64,000 nt of DNA from Pseudomonas sp. W4I3 (GTDB taxonomy: Bacteria > Pseudomonadota > Gammaproteobacteria > Pseudomonadales > Pseudomonadaceae): assembly GCF_030816195.1 (NCBI RefSeq), contig NZ_JAUSXS010000001.1, forward strand, positions 1,263,501-1,327,500, in the 5' to 3' direction. Below, piece by piece: positions 1-10,380 of the stretch. Made by a program: the position numbers and the translations under genes. The stretch's first letter is position 1, and each line of letters opens with the position of its first letter. The notes beneath the pieces are model-generated. The model did not search any database. It was not told the origin of the DNA and saw nothing but the letters and a program-made list of their open reading frames with translations.

Positions 1-1
1 T

Positions 2-952
2 TTCCGGGCCGACATCACGCCGCAGGTGGCGCGTATTGATGCGCACACCCTGCGCCGCGAAGGCCCAAGCCGCCTGTGCTACGCCGGCAGCGTGCTGCAT
101 GCCCAGCCGCGGGCGTTGTCCTCTTCCCGTAGCCCGATCCAGTTGGGCGCCGAGTTGTATGGCGATGCGAGCCCGAGCAGCGACGTCGAAGTGATCAGCC
201 TGATGCTGGCCATGTTGCAGTTGGCTGACGTGCCAGACGTGCACATGGACCTTGGTCACGTCGGTATCTACCGTGGCCTGGCCCGTGCGGCCGGCTTGTC
301 CGGTGAGGTCGAGCAACAGTTGTTCGACGCCCTGCAACGCAAGGCGATCGATGAAGTCATCGCCCTGACCGCCGGCGTGCCGGCTGAATTGGCCGACATG
401 CTGCGTGCGCTGGTCAACCTGTGCGGTGGCCGTGAAGTGCTGGTGGCTGCACGTGAGCGCCTGGCCAATGCGCCTGCGCCGGTGTTGGCTGCGCTGGATG
501 ATGTGCTGGCGATTGCCGAGCAGCTGTCGGCGCGTTTCCCGCAGTTGCCGCTGTATTTTGACCTGGGCGAGCTGCGCGGCTACCACTACCACACCGGTGT
601 GGTGTTCGCAGTGTTTGTGCCGGGTGTTGGCCAGGCCATCGCCCAAGGCGGTCGCTACGACGATATCGGCGCCGACTTCGGTCGCGCACGTCCGGCGACG
701 GGCTTTTCCACCGATTTGAAAACCCTGGTGACCCTGGGGCGTGCTGAGGTCGAGCTGCCGTCTGGTGGCATCTGGATGCCCGACAGTACGGACGCGGCAC
801 TCTGGCAGCAGGTTTGCCAGTTGCGCAGTGAGGGTCAGCGTGTCGTCCAGGCCTTGCCTGGGCAGCCATTGGCCGCCGCCCGTGAAGCGGACTGCGACCG
901 GCAATTGATTCAGCAGAACGGGCTTTGGCAAGTATCGCCACTGGCTTCTTGA
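2..952 (+). CDS. hisZ: ATP phosphoribosyltransferase regulatory subunit HisZ (5' truncated)
   Basis: HisZ is the histidyl-tRNA synthetase-like subunit that partners short-form HisG in the first step of histidine synthesis. The reading frame is open to the window edge; the first visible residues are [14 protein letters not shown], a class II synthetase-fold segment. About 316 residues are visible against roughly 395 for the family, so about 80 N-terminal residues lie outside. The later segment [20 protein letters not shown] resembles the HisS/HisZ glycine-rich motif. purA follows 54 bases downstream on the same strand, the usual hisZ-purA order in pseudomonads. The truncation is a window artefact. 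Confidence 0.93.
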   Translation, partial: FRADITPQVARIDAHTLRREGPSRLCYAGSVLHAQPRALSSSRSPIQLGAELYGDASPSSDVEVISLMLAMLQLADVPDVHMDLGHVGIYRGLARAAGLSGEVEQQLFDALQRKAIDEVIALTAGVPAELADMLRALVNLCGGREVLVAARERLANAPAPVLAALDDVLAIAEQLSARFPQLPLYFDLGELRGYHYHTGVVFAVFVPGVGQAIAQGGRYDDIGADFGRARPATGFSTDLKTLVTLGRAEVELPSGGIWMPDSTDAALWQQVCQLRSEGQRVVQALPGQPLAAAREADCDRQLIQQNGLWQVSPLAS

Positions 953-2296
<1,344 letters not shown>

Positions 2297-2317
2297 TAAG
2301 CTGTTGATGTAAAAAGC

Positions 2318-2345
2318 AAAGGGCTCCTTCGGGAGCCCTTTGTCG
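2318..2345 (+). terminator. Intrinsic terminator after purA
   Basis: Perfect stem AAAGGGCTCC / GGAGCCCTTT with a TTCG tetraloop, starting about 20 bases after the purA stop. The T-run is short because the 3' arm merges into TTTGTCGTTT. It separates purA from the chemoreceptor gene. Confidence 0.85.
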
Positions 2346-2435
2346 TTTCTGCTGGGCAAACGGCACGACCCTTGCTGTATTTCCATCTTTCGAGGTGCTA
2401 TCAAATTAATGGCACCCGTGGTGGAGGGATTTCCA

Positions 2436-4370
2436 GTGTCTGCCGTTCTCTCATTGTTACAAAGCCGTCTGTTGCGGCCGGTGTTCGTTACCCTCGGTAT
2501 CGCTCTTTTGGTGCAAGTGCTGGTGGCTGTCGCGCTGACGCGGAGCACGGTCACCGCCTTGGAGGCCGATTTGGGCAATCGCCTGGGCGTCGACAGTCAG
2601 AAGTTGTCCGGCGAATTGGCCCAGGCCGGCAAGGAAGTCACGTCCAGCCTGGACAGCTTATCCACCAGCACCCGTCAGCGTCTGACCGCCGGGCTTTCCA
2701 CGCGTCTTCAGGAAGAGCAGAAGCAGTTGCGTGCGACCCTGGAGAAAGACCTGCAGGACTCTGCCAATGACATGGCGCAGTTGCTGGCGTCGGTGGCGCC
2801 GCGTGCCATGTGGGACAGCGATGTGCCGACGTTGTCGGAATTTGCCCGGCGTGCCCAGCGCAATCCCAACGTGTTGTTCGTGGTCTATGACGACGCGGCG
2901 GGTGAGCACCTGACCCGTTACTTGAACCGTGAAAATCCGATCAACCAGGCTTTGTTGGCAAAAGGCGCGGGGGAGCGGGCACTGGATAAGGTACTCGACG
3001 CGGCCAAGGCTGATCCTTCGGTGTATTACGTCGAAGCATCGATCAGCCCCAACGGCGTGGAGATCGGCAAGGTCCGCATGGGGGTTTCCACCGCTTCGGT
3101 TGAAGCTGACCTGCAGGCACTGGACAAGCGTTTCGCCGCGTTGATCGCCAGCGGTGATCAACTGGTCGGCGACAGCCTCAAAGGCGCAGCGGCAGATAGC
3201 GCCGCCGCGATGGGCGCGCGTTTGCAATCAGCGCAAGCCACTGCCACCCAGATGACCGCCAACACCACCAGCGAGGTTCAGGAGGCTGCCGGCACCTTGC
3301 GCTGGCGTATCGGCATGGGCCTGGCGCTGGTCGGTCTTGGCGTATTGCTGCTGATCGCTATCGTGCTTGGTCGCCGCGTGGTCAATCGTCTGAAACTGCT
3401 GATTGCCGCCATGGACGATCTGGCTGCCGGTGAGGGCGACCTTACCAAGCGCGTGCAAATCAACAGCAAGGACGAAATCGGCGACATGGCTTCGGCGGTC
3501 AATCGTTTTGTGGATAAATTGCAGCCCATCGTGCGCGAGGCCGGAGACGTCGCCCAGCGCACCGGTGTGGAAATCGGCGCGATGACCCTGCGCAATGCGG
3601 GTGCTGACGCAGCGGCCGGTTTGCAGCGTGATGAGGTGGCGGAGAGTTTGCGTGCATTGTCGCAAATGGCCGATGAGGCCCAGGCCGAAAGCCATGCCAT
3701 GCAGGCGGCGCTGCAACAGGTCGTCGACATTCGCCAGGCGACGGATGAAAACTCGCGCACCTCGGCCGAAGTCGGCAGTTTGATCGAGGCGTTGGCCGGG
3801 CAAGTGCAGGCGGGGTCCCAGGTTATCGAGCGCCTGGCCCAGCAGAGCGAGCAGATTGAAGTGGTGCTGACGGTGATCCACGGTATCGCCGAGCAAACCA
3901 ACCTGCTCGCCCTGAACGCGGCCATCGAAGCGGCGCGTGCCGGTGAAACGGGGCGCGGGTTTGCGGTGGTGGCGGACGAGGTGCGTGCATTGGCCAGCAA
4001 AACCCAAAGCTCCACCGGTGACATCCAGGCGCATATCGTGGCGTTGCAGCAGGGCGCGCGTGAGGCGGTGGAAACCATCGGCAAGGCCGGACGCCAGGCC
4101 AGTGAAGGGCTGCTGGTGCTGCGCGACAGCGTGCGTTTGCAACAGACGGTGCAGGCTTCGGTGGAGCAGGTGCACGCGGCGATCGGCCTGGCGACCCGCG
4201 CGGCCGAACATCAGGCTCAGGGCGCGCATGCGGTGCGTGGGCGGGTCGAGGTGATCCATGCCCAGGCCGAGCGTGCGGCGCAGGCGGTGGTCGAGACGAC
4301 TGCCAGTGGCAAGGTGCTGGATGGGTTGGCGGCGCAGTTGAAGGCGAGTCTGGGGCAGTTCCGGGCCTAA
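2436..4370 (+). CDS. Methyl-accepting chemotaxis protein
   Basis: Transmembrane chemoreceptor that signals to CheA/CheW. The order is a short cytoplasmic N-terminus, TM1 about residues 14-34, a periplasmic sensing region of about 250 residues that I cannot assign to a ligand-binding family, TM2 about 291-311, a HAMP segment, and a signalling domain whose hairpin tip includes [19 protein letters not shown] (from about residue 485). The open frame extends upstream to 2340, inside the purA terminator, but the GGAGGG at 2423-2428 lies seven bases before a GTG at 2436, which was taken as the start (644 residues). The C-terminus lacks a CheR-binding pentapeptide. The ligand is unknown. Confidence 0.88.
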   Translation: MSAVLSLLQSRLLRPVFVTLGIALLVQVLVAVALTRSTVTALEADLGNRLGVDSQKLSGELAQAGKEVTSSLDSLSTSTRQRLTAGLSTRLQEEQKQLRATLEKDLQDSANDMAQLLASVAPRAMWDSDVPTLSEFARRAQRNPNVLFVVYDDAAGEHLTRYLNRENPINQALLAKGAGERALDKVLDAAKADPSVYYVEASISPNGVEIGKVRMGVSTASVEADLQALDKRFAALIASGDQLVGDSLKGAAADSAAAMGARLQSAQATATQMTANTTSEVQEAAGTLRWRIGMGLALVGLGVLLLIAIVLGRRVVNRLKLLIAAMDDLAAGEGDLTKRVQINSKDEIGDMASAVNRFVDKLQPIVREAGDVAQRTGVEIGAMTLRNAGADAAAGLQRDEVAESLRALSQMADEAQAESHAMQAALQQVVDIRQATDENSRTSAEVGSLIEALAGQVQAGSQVIERLAQQSEQIEVVLTVIHGIAEQTNLLALNAAIEAARAGETGRGFAVVADEVRALASKTQSSTGDIQAHIVALQQGAREAVETIGKAGRQASEGLLVLRDSVRLQQTVQASVEQVHAAIGLATRAAEHQAQGAHAVRGRVEVIHAQAERAAQAVVETTASGKVLDGLAAQLKASLGQFRA

Positions 4371-4389
4371 TGTTGTCTGTTCTGGCCTC

Positions 4390-4469
4390 ATCGGGGGCAA
4401 GCCCCTCCCACATTTGACTGGGTTCCAACTTTGGAATGCATTCAGTGTGGGAGGGGGCTTGCCCCCGAT
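4390..4469. repeat. Family A REP pair, short form (A1)
   Basis: Two inverted REP cores facing each other as ATCGGG..CTCCCAC - spacer - GTGGGAG..CCCGAT. It lies between the convergent 3' ends of the chemoreceptor and the permease gene. The left core is one G/C pair shorter than the right. Confidence 0.85.
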
Positions 4470-4476
4470 AGCTATC

Positions 4477-6030
4477 TCAGCGACTCAAATACATCCGCGT
4501 CGTAAGCAGATAGACCGGCAACCCCGACACCAGAATCAACAACGCCGCATAGGGCGCCGCCGCCGCAAACTCCACATTCGAGGTATGCGCCCACACGGCG
4601 GTGGCCAAAGTGTTGAGCCCAGTCGGGCTGAGCAGCAAGGTTGCCGTCAATTCTTTCATCGCATCCAGGAACACCAGCGCAAACGCCGCGCCCAGTGCGG
4701 GGAAGATAATCGGCAGTGTTACCCGGCAAAACGCACTGAAGGACGATGCGCCGAGCGTGCGTGCCGCCTCTTCCAGCTGGGGCGCGGCCTTGTTCAGTGC
4801 GGTGCGAATCGGCGCCTGGGCCAGTGGCAGAAACAACAGCGCATAGGCGATCAGCAGCAGTGCCGAGGTCTGATACAGCGCCGGCACGTAATGCAGTGCG
4901 AAATACACCAGAGTCAGTGCGATCACCAGGCCGGGCAGGGCGTGCAGCAGGTAGGGCAGGCGTTCGGCCCAGATCGCCAGTTGGCCTTTGTAGCGCACTA
5001 CCAGCAAGCCGACCGGCACGGCCAGCACCAGGCACAACGCTGCGCCACCCAGAGAAAGCGCCAGGGACGACAACAATGCTTCACTGATCTGGGCGATCGG
5101 AAACGCCGCCGACGAACCCACGGCCAGCCAGTAACCCAGCATCCCCAGCGGAATGCCGCTGCCGATGATCGCCAACGCCAGGCAATACAGCTGCCCAAGC
5201 GGCGCCCACTTGCCCAGCTTCACCTGTTCGGCATGCCGCGCCGCGCCCTGGCCGATACGTACATGACGGCCCTTGCCGCGCATGCGCAGCTCCAGCCACA
5301 ACAAGGTCAGGCACATCGCCAGCAGCACCGCCGAGAGCATCGCGGCATTGGCGTTGCTGAATTCCAGTTCAAATTGCTGATAGATCGCAGTGGTAAAGGT
5401 TTGCAGGCCGATGATCGACAGAGCGCCGAACTCTACCAGCATATGCAAGGCAATCAGCAGCGCGCCGGCCACCAGCGAGGGCCACAGCAGCGGCAAGGTG
5501 ACGCGCCAGAACACGCCCCAGCGATTGAGCCCCAGGGTGCGCGCCGATTCTTCCAGAGCGGGATCGAGGTTGCGCAGCGTCGCGGCCACCGGCAGGAATA
5601 CCAGCGGGTATTTGGACAGCGACATCACCAGGATCGCGCCGCCAAGGCCTTCGAAGTTGGCGCTCAGCGACACCCAGGTGAAGCTGCTGACAAACGCCGG
5701 CACCGCAAACGGCAGGCACAGTATCACCCCCCAAAGGCGTCGCCCAGGCAGGTTGCTGCGCTCCAGCAGCCAGGCCAGGGACAGGCCGACCACGCCGCAC
5801 ACCACCGTCACGCCGACCATCAGCGCCAACGTGTTGCGCAGTAGCCCGAAGACATAAGGCCGCCACAGCAGATGCACCGCCTGCGCCCAGCCGGCTTGCC
5901 AGGTTTTGAGCCCGACATAGGCCAGCGGCAACAGGCTCAGGCCGACCAGCAACAGCACCGGCAACAGCAGCCAGATGGAAGGGCGTTTGCGCCGGGGACG
6001 AAAACCTGCGGCGCTGAGCGATGGGGTCAT
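4477..6030 (-). CDS. Ferric-type ABC transporter permease (two fused permease domains)
   Basis: Inner-membrane permease of the Fbp/Sfu/Hit type for Fe3+ or a similar small oxyanion-coordinated cation. The 517 residues contain about twelve hydrophobic segments and two copies of the binding-protein-dependent transport EAA-like loop (EESARTLGLNRWGVFWRVTLP about residue 160 and EEAARTLGASSFSAFCRVTLP about residue 425), indicating a tandem fusion of two permease domains. Its ATG overlaps the stop of the binding-protein gene by one base (TAATG), so the two are translationally coupled. No ATPase gene lies beside it in the window. Confidence 0.9.
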   Translation of the reverse strand: MTPSLSAAGFRPRRKRPSIWLLLPVLLLVGLSLLPLAYVGLKTWQAGWAQAVHLLWRPYVFGLLRNTLALMVGVTVVCGVVGLSLAWLLERSNLPGRRLWGVILCLPFAVPAFVSSFTWVSLSANFEGLGGAILVMSLSKYPLVFLPVAATLRNLDPALEESARTLGLNRWGVFWRVTLPLLWPSLVAGALLIALHMLVEFGALSIIGLQTFTTAIYQQFELEFSNANAAMLSAVLLAMCLTLLWLELRMRGKGRHVRIGQGAARHAEQVKLGKWAPLGQLYCLALAIIGSGIPLGMLGYWLAVGSSAAFPIAQISEALLSSLALSLGGAALCLVLAVPVGLLVVRYKGQLAIWAERLPYLLHALPGLVIALTLVYFALHYVPALYQTSALLLIAYALLFLPLAQAPIRTALNKAAPQLEEAARTLGASSFSAFCRVTLPIIFPALGAAFALVFLDAMKELTATLLLSPTGLNTLATAVWAHTSNVEFAAAAPYAALLILVSGLPVYLLTTRMYLSR

Positions 6031-7055
6031 TAGTTCAGGCCAACGTCACGTTCCAGGTCCAGGGCTTCTTCTGCGTTGCCAAGGTCCGCGGGGGTGACTT
6101 TCGGCGGCTGCAGTTCGTTGAAAGGCTTGAGGCCACGATTGGACTGCATGCCTTTGCGCAACGGGTATTCAGCCGAGGTGTTGGTGATCACGCGCTGGCC
6201 TTCTTCGCTGGCCATGAACGCCAACAGTTGCTGGGCTTCCTTGGGGTGCTTGCTGGATTTCAGCGCAGCAGCGGAAGACACCGTAATCAGGCCGCCGGCA
6301 TCGCCGTCAGTGAAATAGTGCAGTTGGGAGTCGAGGTTGGTTTTCTCTTTCTTCAGGGCAAACCAGTAATAGTTGTTCACCAGTACGGTGGCCACTTCGC
6401 CATTTTCCACGGCTTTGAGCGCAACCATGTTGTTGCTGTACACCTTGCCGAATGCGCGCAGGCCGGTCAGCCACTCTTCTGCGGCTTCACGTCCGTGCAG
6501 CTTGATGATCGCCACCGCTTGTTCCTGGAATGCACCGCTGGTGGGTACGAAGCCTACCTTGCCTTGCCACTCGGGGCCGGCGAAATCCAGCACCGATTTG
6601 GGCAGGTCTTTTTCAGCAATCAGTTTGGGGTTGAAGGCGACGACGCGGGTGCGTGCGGTCACGCCCATCCAGTCGCCGTTACTGCCCACGTAATCCTTGG
6701 GCAGCACGTCGAGGGTGCTGGCATCGATTTTGGCCAGCAGGCCTTGCTCACCCAGTTTGTTCAGGGGCGGCGACTCTTCGGTGTAGATCACGTCGGCGGG
6801 CGAGCGGTCGCCCTCTTCGACGATTTGGCTGGCCAGCTGGTTGCTGCTGCCTTTGCGCACATTGACGTGAATGCCGGTCTTGGCTTCAAAGGCTTTGGCG
6901 AGTTCATCGCCGACTTCCTTGTGCTGGCCGTTGTAGAGGGTCAGGGAGACCTTGTCAGCGGAATAGGCAGCGGGCGAGAGCAGGGTCAGGCCGAGCAGAG
7001 TGATGGTCAGGCCACGCAGAAGGGATGTCTTGAGACGGGTATCGCGGATCATCAT
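6030..7055 (-). CDS. Ferric-type ABC transporter periplasmic binding protein
   Basis: Periplasmic solute-binding protein of the FbpA/FutA class, 341 residues. A signal peptide ends near LLSPAAYSADK (cleavage about residue 32). The body has the typical TLYNGQHKEVGDELAKAF opening, and the tandem tyrosines in VNNYYWF match the iron-ligand tyrosine pair of FbpA-type proteins. Two consecutive ATGs start the frame; a GAGGAAAA ribosome site lies just upstream. It is first in a two-gene unit with the permease. A perfect 8-bp inverted repeat about 20-40 bases upstream is a candidate operator. Iron as substrate is inferred from family, not shown. Confidence 0.88.
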   Translation of the reverse strand: MMIRDTRLKTSLLRGLTITLLGLTLLSPAAYSADKVSLTLYNGQHKEVGDELAKAFEAKTGIHVNVRKGSSNQLASQIVEEGDRSPADVIYTEESPPLNKLGEQGLLAKIDASTLDVLPKDYVGSNGDWMGVTARTRVVAFNPKLIAEKDLPKSVLDFAGPEWQGKVGFVPTSGAFQEQAVAIIKLHGREAAEEWLTGLRAFGKVYSNNMVALKAVENGEVATVLVNNYYWFALKKEKTNLDSQLHYFTDGDAGGLITVSSAAALKSSKHPKEAQQLLAFMASEEGQRVITNTSAEYPLRKGMQSNRGLKPFNELQPPKVTPADLGNAEEALDLERDVGLN

Positions 7056-7071
7056 CCGGGGTTTTCCTCAC

Positions 7072-7094
7072 TTGTAAGATACAAATTCTTACAA
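7072..7094 (-). promoter_or_regulatory. Inverted-repeat operator candidate before the ferric-type transporter
   Basis: TTGTAAGA - 7 bases - TCTTACAA is a perfect inverted repeat located 17-39 bases upstream of the binding-protein start. It does not match the 19-bp Fur consensus. The AT-rich stretch further upstream (GATAAACGATAAAAC) is only weakly Fur-like. The regulator is unknown. Confidence 0.45.
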
Positions 7095-7162
7095 GGATAA
7101 ACGATAAAACTTCTCATGTGCGGATGAGCAGGCGTCACCGCCAAGTTTTAAACCCCAGAACG

Positions 7163-7185
7163 AAAAAACCCGCTTTCGCGGGTTT
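7163..7185 (-). terminator. Terminator of the second-transcribed tRNA-Leu
   Basis: On the minus strand AACCCGC - GAAA - GCGGGTT followed by a run of T (read from AAAAAA at 7163-7168). It lies directly after the tRNA 3' end. Confidence 0.85.
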
Positions 7186-7195
7186 GATCTGAATT

Positions 7196-7282
7196 TGGTG
7201 CCCAGGAGAAGACTCGAACTTCCACGACCTTGCGATCACCAGCACCTGAAGCTGGCGTGTCTACCAATTTCACCACCTGGGC
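7196..7282 (-). tRNA. tRNA-Leu (anticodon CAG)
   Basis: The minus strand reads GCCCAGG acceptor, a TGGTAGACACG D-arm, the anticodon stem CCAGC-TTCAGGT-GCTGG with anticodon CAG, a class II variable arm, GTTCGAGTC T-loop, CCTGGGC, A discriminator and an encoded CCA. It has its own promoter and terminator. Confidence 0.96.
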
Positions 7283-7317
7283 ATTATCAAGCAACGTTGC
7301 CGCTGTTGATGGGTCGA

Positions 7318-7346
7318 ACTATACGGTGGGCTTTTTGATCTGTAAA
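7318..7346 (-). promoter_or_regulatory. Sigma-70 promoter of tRNA-Leu copy 1
   Basis: Minus strand TTTACA - 17 bases - TATAGT, ending about 35 bases upstream of the tRNA 5' end. Spacing and hexamers are near ideal, and the same pair occurs before the second copy. Confidence 0.75.
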
Positions 7347-7402
7347 CCCCTGATTCAAAAAAATAAATCAAGTTTTACGTTAGAAATCAAAGGCCTGAAA
7401 CG

Positions 7403-7425
7403 AAAAAACCCGCTTTCGCGGGTTT
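7403..7425 (-). terminator. Terminator of the first-transcribed tRNA-Leu
   Basis: Identical to the terminator 240 bases away: 7-bp GC-rich stem with GAAA loop and T-run on the minus strand. It makes each tRNA an independent transcription unit. Confidence 0.85.
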
Positions 7426-7435
7426 GATCTGAATT

Positions 7436-7522
7436 TGGTGCCCAGGAGAAGACTCGAACTTCCACGACCTTGCGATCACCAGCACCTGAAGCTGGCGTGT
7501 CTACCAATTTCACCACCTGGGC
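7436..7522 (-). tRNA. tRNA-Leu (anticodon CAG), second copy
   Basis: Sequence identical to the copy at 7196-7282, including the encoded CCA and CAG anticodon. It reads the CTG codon that dominates leucine coding in this GC-rich genome, which may explain retention of two copies. Confidence 0.96.
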
Positions 7523-7556
7523 AGCATCAACAACGTTGCCGTCGTCGATGGCGCGC

Positions 7557-7585
7557 ACTATACGGAGGCCTTTTTCAGCTGTAAA
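7557..7585 (-). promoter_or_regulatory. Sigma-70 promoter of tRNA-Leu copy 2
   Basis: Minus strand TTTACA - 17 bases - TATAGT, conserved with the copy-1 promoter although the spacer has diverged. Confidence 0.75.
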
Positions 7586-7746
7586 CCCCAGGTATGAAAA
7601 AAAACTGGAAAATCTCACCATTGGTCGTGCAATGTGCGCGCAGGGGGCTACAAAAGGCTTTTAAACACTTGTTGATGCCTGAAATTTCCCGTTTCAATAC
7701 GCGTATGCCAAACTAACCCGCATATAGACAAGGTGAAAACTCTCTA

Positions 7747-10380
7747 ATGGCCGATTGGCAGTCCCTCGATCCCGAGGCCGCTCGTGAAGCGGAAAAATAT
7801 GAAAACCCTATTCCTAGCCGCGAACTGATCCTGGCGCACCTCGCCGATCGTGGTTCGCCTGCTAGCCGCGAGCAGCTGGTTGAAGAGTTCGGTCTGACCA
7901 CCGAAGACCAGATCGAAGCCCTGCGCCGCCGTCTGCGTGCGATGGAGCGCGATGCTCAACTGATCTACACCCGCCGTGGCACTTACGCGCCGGTCGACAA
8001 GCTCGACCTGATCCTCGGCCGCATTGCCGGCCACCGGGATGGCTTCGGCTTCCTGATCCCGGATGACGGCAGCGACGACTTGTTCATGAGCCCGGCGCAA
8101 ATGCGCCTGGTGTTCGACGGCGACCGCGCACTGGCGCGTGTTTCCGGCCTGGACCGTCGTGGTCGCCGTGAAGGCGTGATCGTCGAAGTGGTGTCCCGTG
8201 CCCACGAGTCCATTGTCGGTCGTTACTTCGAAGAAGGCGGCATTGGCTTCGTTGTGCCGGATAACCCGAAGGTCCAGCAGGAAGTGCTGATCACCCCGGG
8301 CCGCAATGGCGCCGCCAAGGTCGGCCAGTTCGTCGAGGTGAAAATCACCCACTGGCCAACGGCGCGGTTCCAGCCTCAGGGCGATATCGTTGAAGTGGTC
8401 GGCAACTACATGGCGCCGGGCATGGAAATCGACGTTGCGCTGCGCACCTACGATATTCCTCACGTCTGGCCCGACGCCGTGCTCAAGGAAGCCGCCAAGC
8501 TCAAGCCGGAAGTCGAAGAGAAAGACAAAGAGAAGCGCATCGACCTGCGCCATCTGCCGTTCGTCACCATCGACGGCGAAGATGCCCGCGACTTCGACGA
8601 TGCGGTCTACTGCGAAGCCAAGCCTGGCAAACTGCGCCTGTTCTCCGGCGGCTGGAAATTGTTCGTCGCGATTGCCGACGTGTCCAGCTACGTGAAGATC
8701 GGTTCGGCCCTGGATAACGAAGCCCAGGTGCGCGGCAACTCCGTGTACTTCCCTGAGCGCGTGATCCCGATGCTGCCCGAGCAGCTGTCCAACGGCCTGT
8801 GCTCCCTGAACCCGAAAGTCGATCGTTTGGCCATGGTGTGCGAGATGACCATCTCGAAAACCGGCGAAATGACCGACTACCAGTTCTACGAAGCGGTGAT
8901 CCACTCCCAGGCGCGCCTGACCTACAACAAGGTCAGCACCATCCTGGAAACGCCGAAGACCAGCGAAGCCAAGGCCCTGCGTACCGAGTACGCCGGCGTG
9001 GTGCCGCACCTCAAGCAGCTGTACTCGCTGTACAAGGTATTGCTGGGCGCCCGTCATACCCGTGGCGCGATCGATTTTGAAACCCAGGAAACCCGGATTG
9101 TCTTCGGTTCCGAGCGCAAGATCGCCGCGATCACCCCGACGACGCGTAACGATGCGCACAAGCTGATCGAGGAATGCATGCTGGCGGCCAACGTGGCCAC
9201 TGCCGAGTTCCTGAAAAAGCACGAAATTCCTGCTCTGTACCGGGTGCACGACGGCCCGCCGCCGGAGCGTCTGGAAAAACTGCGCGCTTTCCTTGGTGAA
9301 CTCGGCCTGTCCCTGCACAAAGGCAAGGACGGCCCCACGCCGAAGGATTACCAGGCCTTGCTGGCCAGCATCAAAGACCGTCCGGATTACCACGTGATCC
9401 AGACCGTCATGCTGCGCTCGCTGAGCCAGGCGGTGTACAGCGCCGATAACCAGGGCCACTTCGGCCTCAATTACGAAGCGTATACCCACTTCACCTCGCC
9501 GATCCGTCGTTACCCGGACTTGCTCACGCACCGCGCGATCCGCAGCGTGATCCATTCCAAGCAGAACACCCCGCATGTCAAGCGCGCCGGTGCCATGACC
9601 ATTCCGAAGGCACGGATCTATCCGTACGACGAAGCGGCCCTGGAGCAGTTGGGCGAACAGTGTTCCATGAGCGAGCGCCGCGCCGATGAGGCCACCCGCG
9701 ACGTGGTCAATTGGCTCAAGTGCGAGTTCATGAAGGATCGCGTGGGCGAGTCTTTCCCAGGTGTGATCACCGCCGTGACCGGCTTTGGCCTGTTCGTCGA
9801 GCTGACCGACATCTACGTCGAGGGCCTGGTGCACGTCACCGCCTTGCCGGGCGACTACTACCACTTCGATCCTGTGCATCACCGCCTGGCGGGCGAGCGC
9901 ACCGGGCGCAGTTTCCGTCTGGGTGACACCGTGGAAGTGCAGGTCATGCGTGTCGACCTCGACGAACGCAAGATCGACTTCGGCATGCCCGACAAGCCCG
10001 CCGAGCCGGTTGGCCGTAAAAAGCGTGGTGCTGAAACGGCAGCTCCAGCCAGCAAAGGCAAAGGGACTGCAGCGAAAGCGGCGGCCGTCGAGGCTGCGCC
10101 AGCCAAGGCCGGTCGTCGTTCCTCTGCCAAGGAAAAAGCTCCTGAGGCCTATCGCCCCAGCGATGCCGCGGCGAAGAACGCCGAACTGCGCAAGAGCCGC
10201 GAGTTGAAGCAGCAGTTGCTCAATGAAGCCAAAAGCGGCGGTAAAGCGGCGTCTGGGGGAAAGTCCCAAGGGGCGGAAAAACCGTTGAGCAAACCGAGTA
10301 AACACCGTAAAGGCCCGCCGAAAGCGGGTTCGGCTCCCGTGAAAAGCGGCGGGTCGCGCAAACCTAAGGCCAAGTCATGA
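7747..10380 (+). CDS. rnr: Ribonuclease R
   Basis: 3'-5' processive exoribonuclease that degrades structured RNA. The 877 residues contain an N-terminal winged-helix-like segment (SREQLVEEFGLTTEDQIEALRRRL), cold-shock/OB domains, an RNB catalytic domain with the metal-binding DARDFDDAVY motif near residue 279, an S1 domain (ITAVTGFGLFVELTDIYVEG, about residues 675-695) and a long Lys/Ala-rich basic tail after about residue 755. It is longer than E. coli RNase R (813), mostly because of that tail. A moderate AGGTGA ribosome site precedes the ATG. It overlaps rlmB by four bases, so the two form an operon. Confidence 0.96.
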   Translation: MADWQSLDPEAAREAEKYENPIPSRELILAHLADRGSPASREQLVEEFGLTTEDQIEALRRRLRAMERDAQLIYTRRGTYAPVDKLDLILGRIAGHRDGFGFLIPDDGSDDLFMSPAQMRLVFDGDRALARVSGLDRRGRREGVIVEVVSRAHESIVGRYFEEGGIGFVVPDNPKVQQEVLITPGRNGAAKVGQFVEVKITHWPTARFQPQGDIVEVVGNYMAPGMEIDVALRTYDIPHVWPDAVLKEAAKLKPEVEEKDKEKRIDLRHLPFVTIDGEDARDFDDAVYCEAKPGKLRLFSGGWKLFVAIADVSSYVKIGSALDNEAQVRGNSVYFPERVIPMLPEQLSNGLCSLNPKVDRLAMVCEMTISKTGEMTDYQFYEAVIHSQARLTYNKVSTILETPKTSEAKALRTEYAGVVPHLKQLYSLYKVLLGARHTRGAIDFETQETRIVFGSERKIAAITPTTRNDAHKLIEECMLAANVATAEFLKKHEIPALYRVHDGPPPERLEKLRAFLGELGLSLHKGKDGPTPKDYQALLASIKDRPDYHVIQTVMLRSLSQAVYSADNQGHFGLNYEAYTHFTSPIRRYPDLLTHRAIRSVIHSKQNTPHVKRAGAMTIPKARIYPYDEAALEQLGEQCSMSERRADEATRDVVNWLKCEFMKDRVGESFPGVITAVTGFGLFVELTDIYVEGLVHVTALPGDYYHFDPVHHRLAGERTGRSFRLGDTVEVQVMRVDLDERKIDFGMPDKPAEPVGRKKRGAETAAPASKGKGTAAKAAAVEAAPAKAGRRSSAKEKAPEAYRPSDAAAKNAELRKSRELKQQLLNEAKSGGKAASGGKSQGAEKPLSKPSKHRKGPPKAGSAPVKSGGSRKPKAKS

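Larger units (their letters stand above)
7159..7523 (-). repeat. 125-bp exact direct repeat carrying tRNA-Leu and its terminator
   Basis: 7159-7283 and 7399-7523 are identical by eye, offset exactly 240 bases. Each copy includes a rho-independent terminator and a complete tRNA-Leu(CAG). The promoter regions beyond the repeats are similar but diverged, indicating a tandem duplication kept identical by selection or gene conversion. Confidence 0.9.

Noticed and set aside
4414..5844. 476-codon plus-strand open frame opposite the permease gene
   Set aside because: Gln/Arg/His-rich shadow that begins inside REP element A1.
7072..7120. Fur box upstream of the ferric-type transporter
   Set aside because: The AT-rich segment GATAAACGATAAAAC matches the Fur consensus only weakly; the strong symmetrical element nearby is a different sequence.
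7230..7427. Short open frames across the tRNA-Leu genes
   Set aside because: They overlap the tRNA cloverleaf sequences and arise from the duplicated segment.
7744..10305. 853-codon open frame antisense to rnr
   Set aside because: Shadow of the well-conserved rnr coding sequence; no family resemblance.
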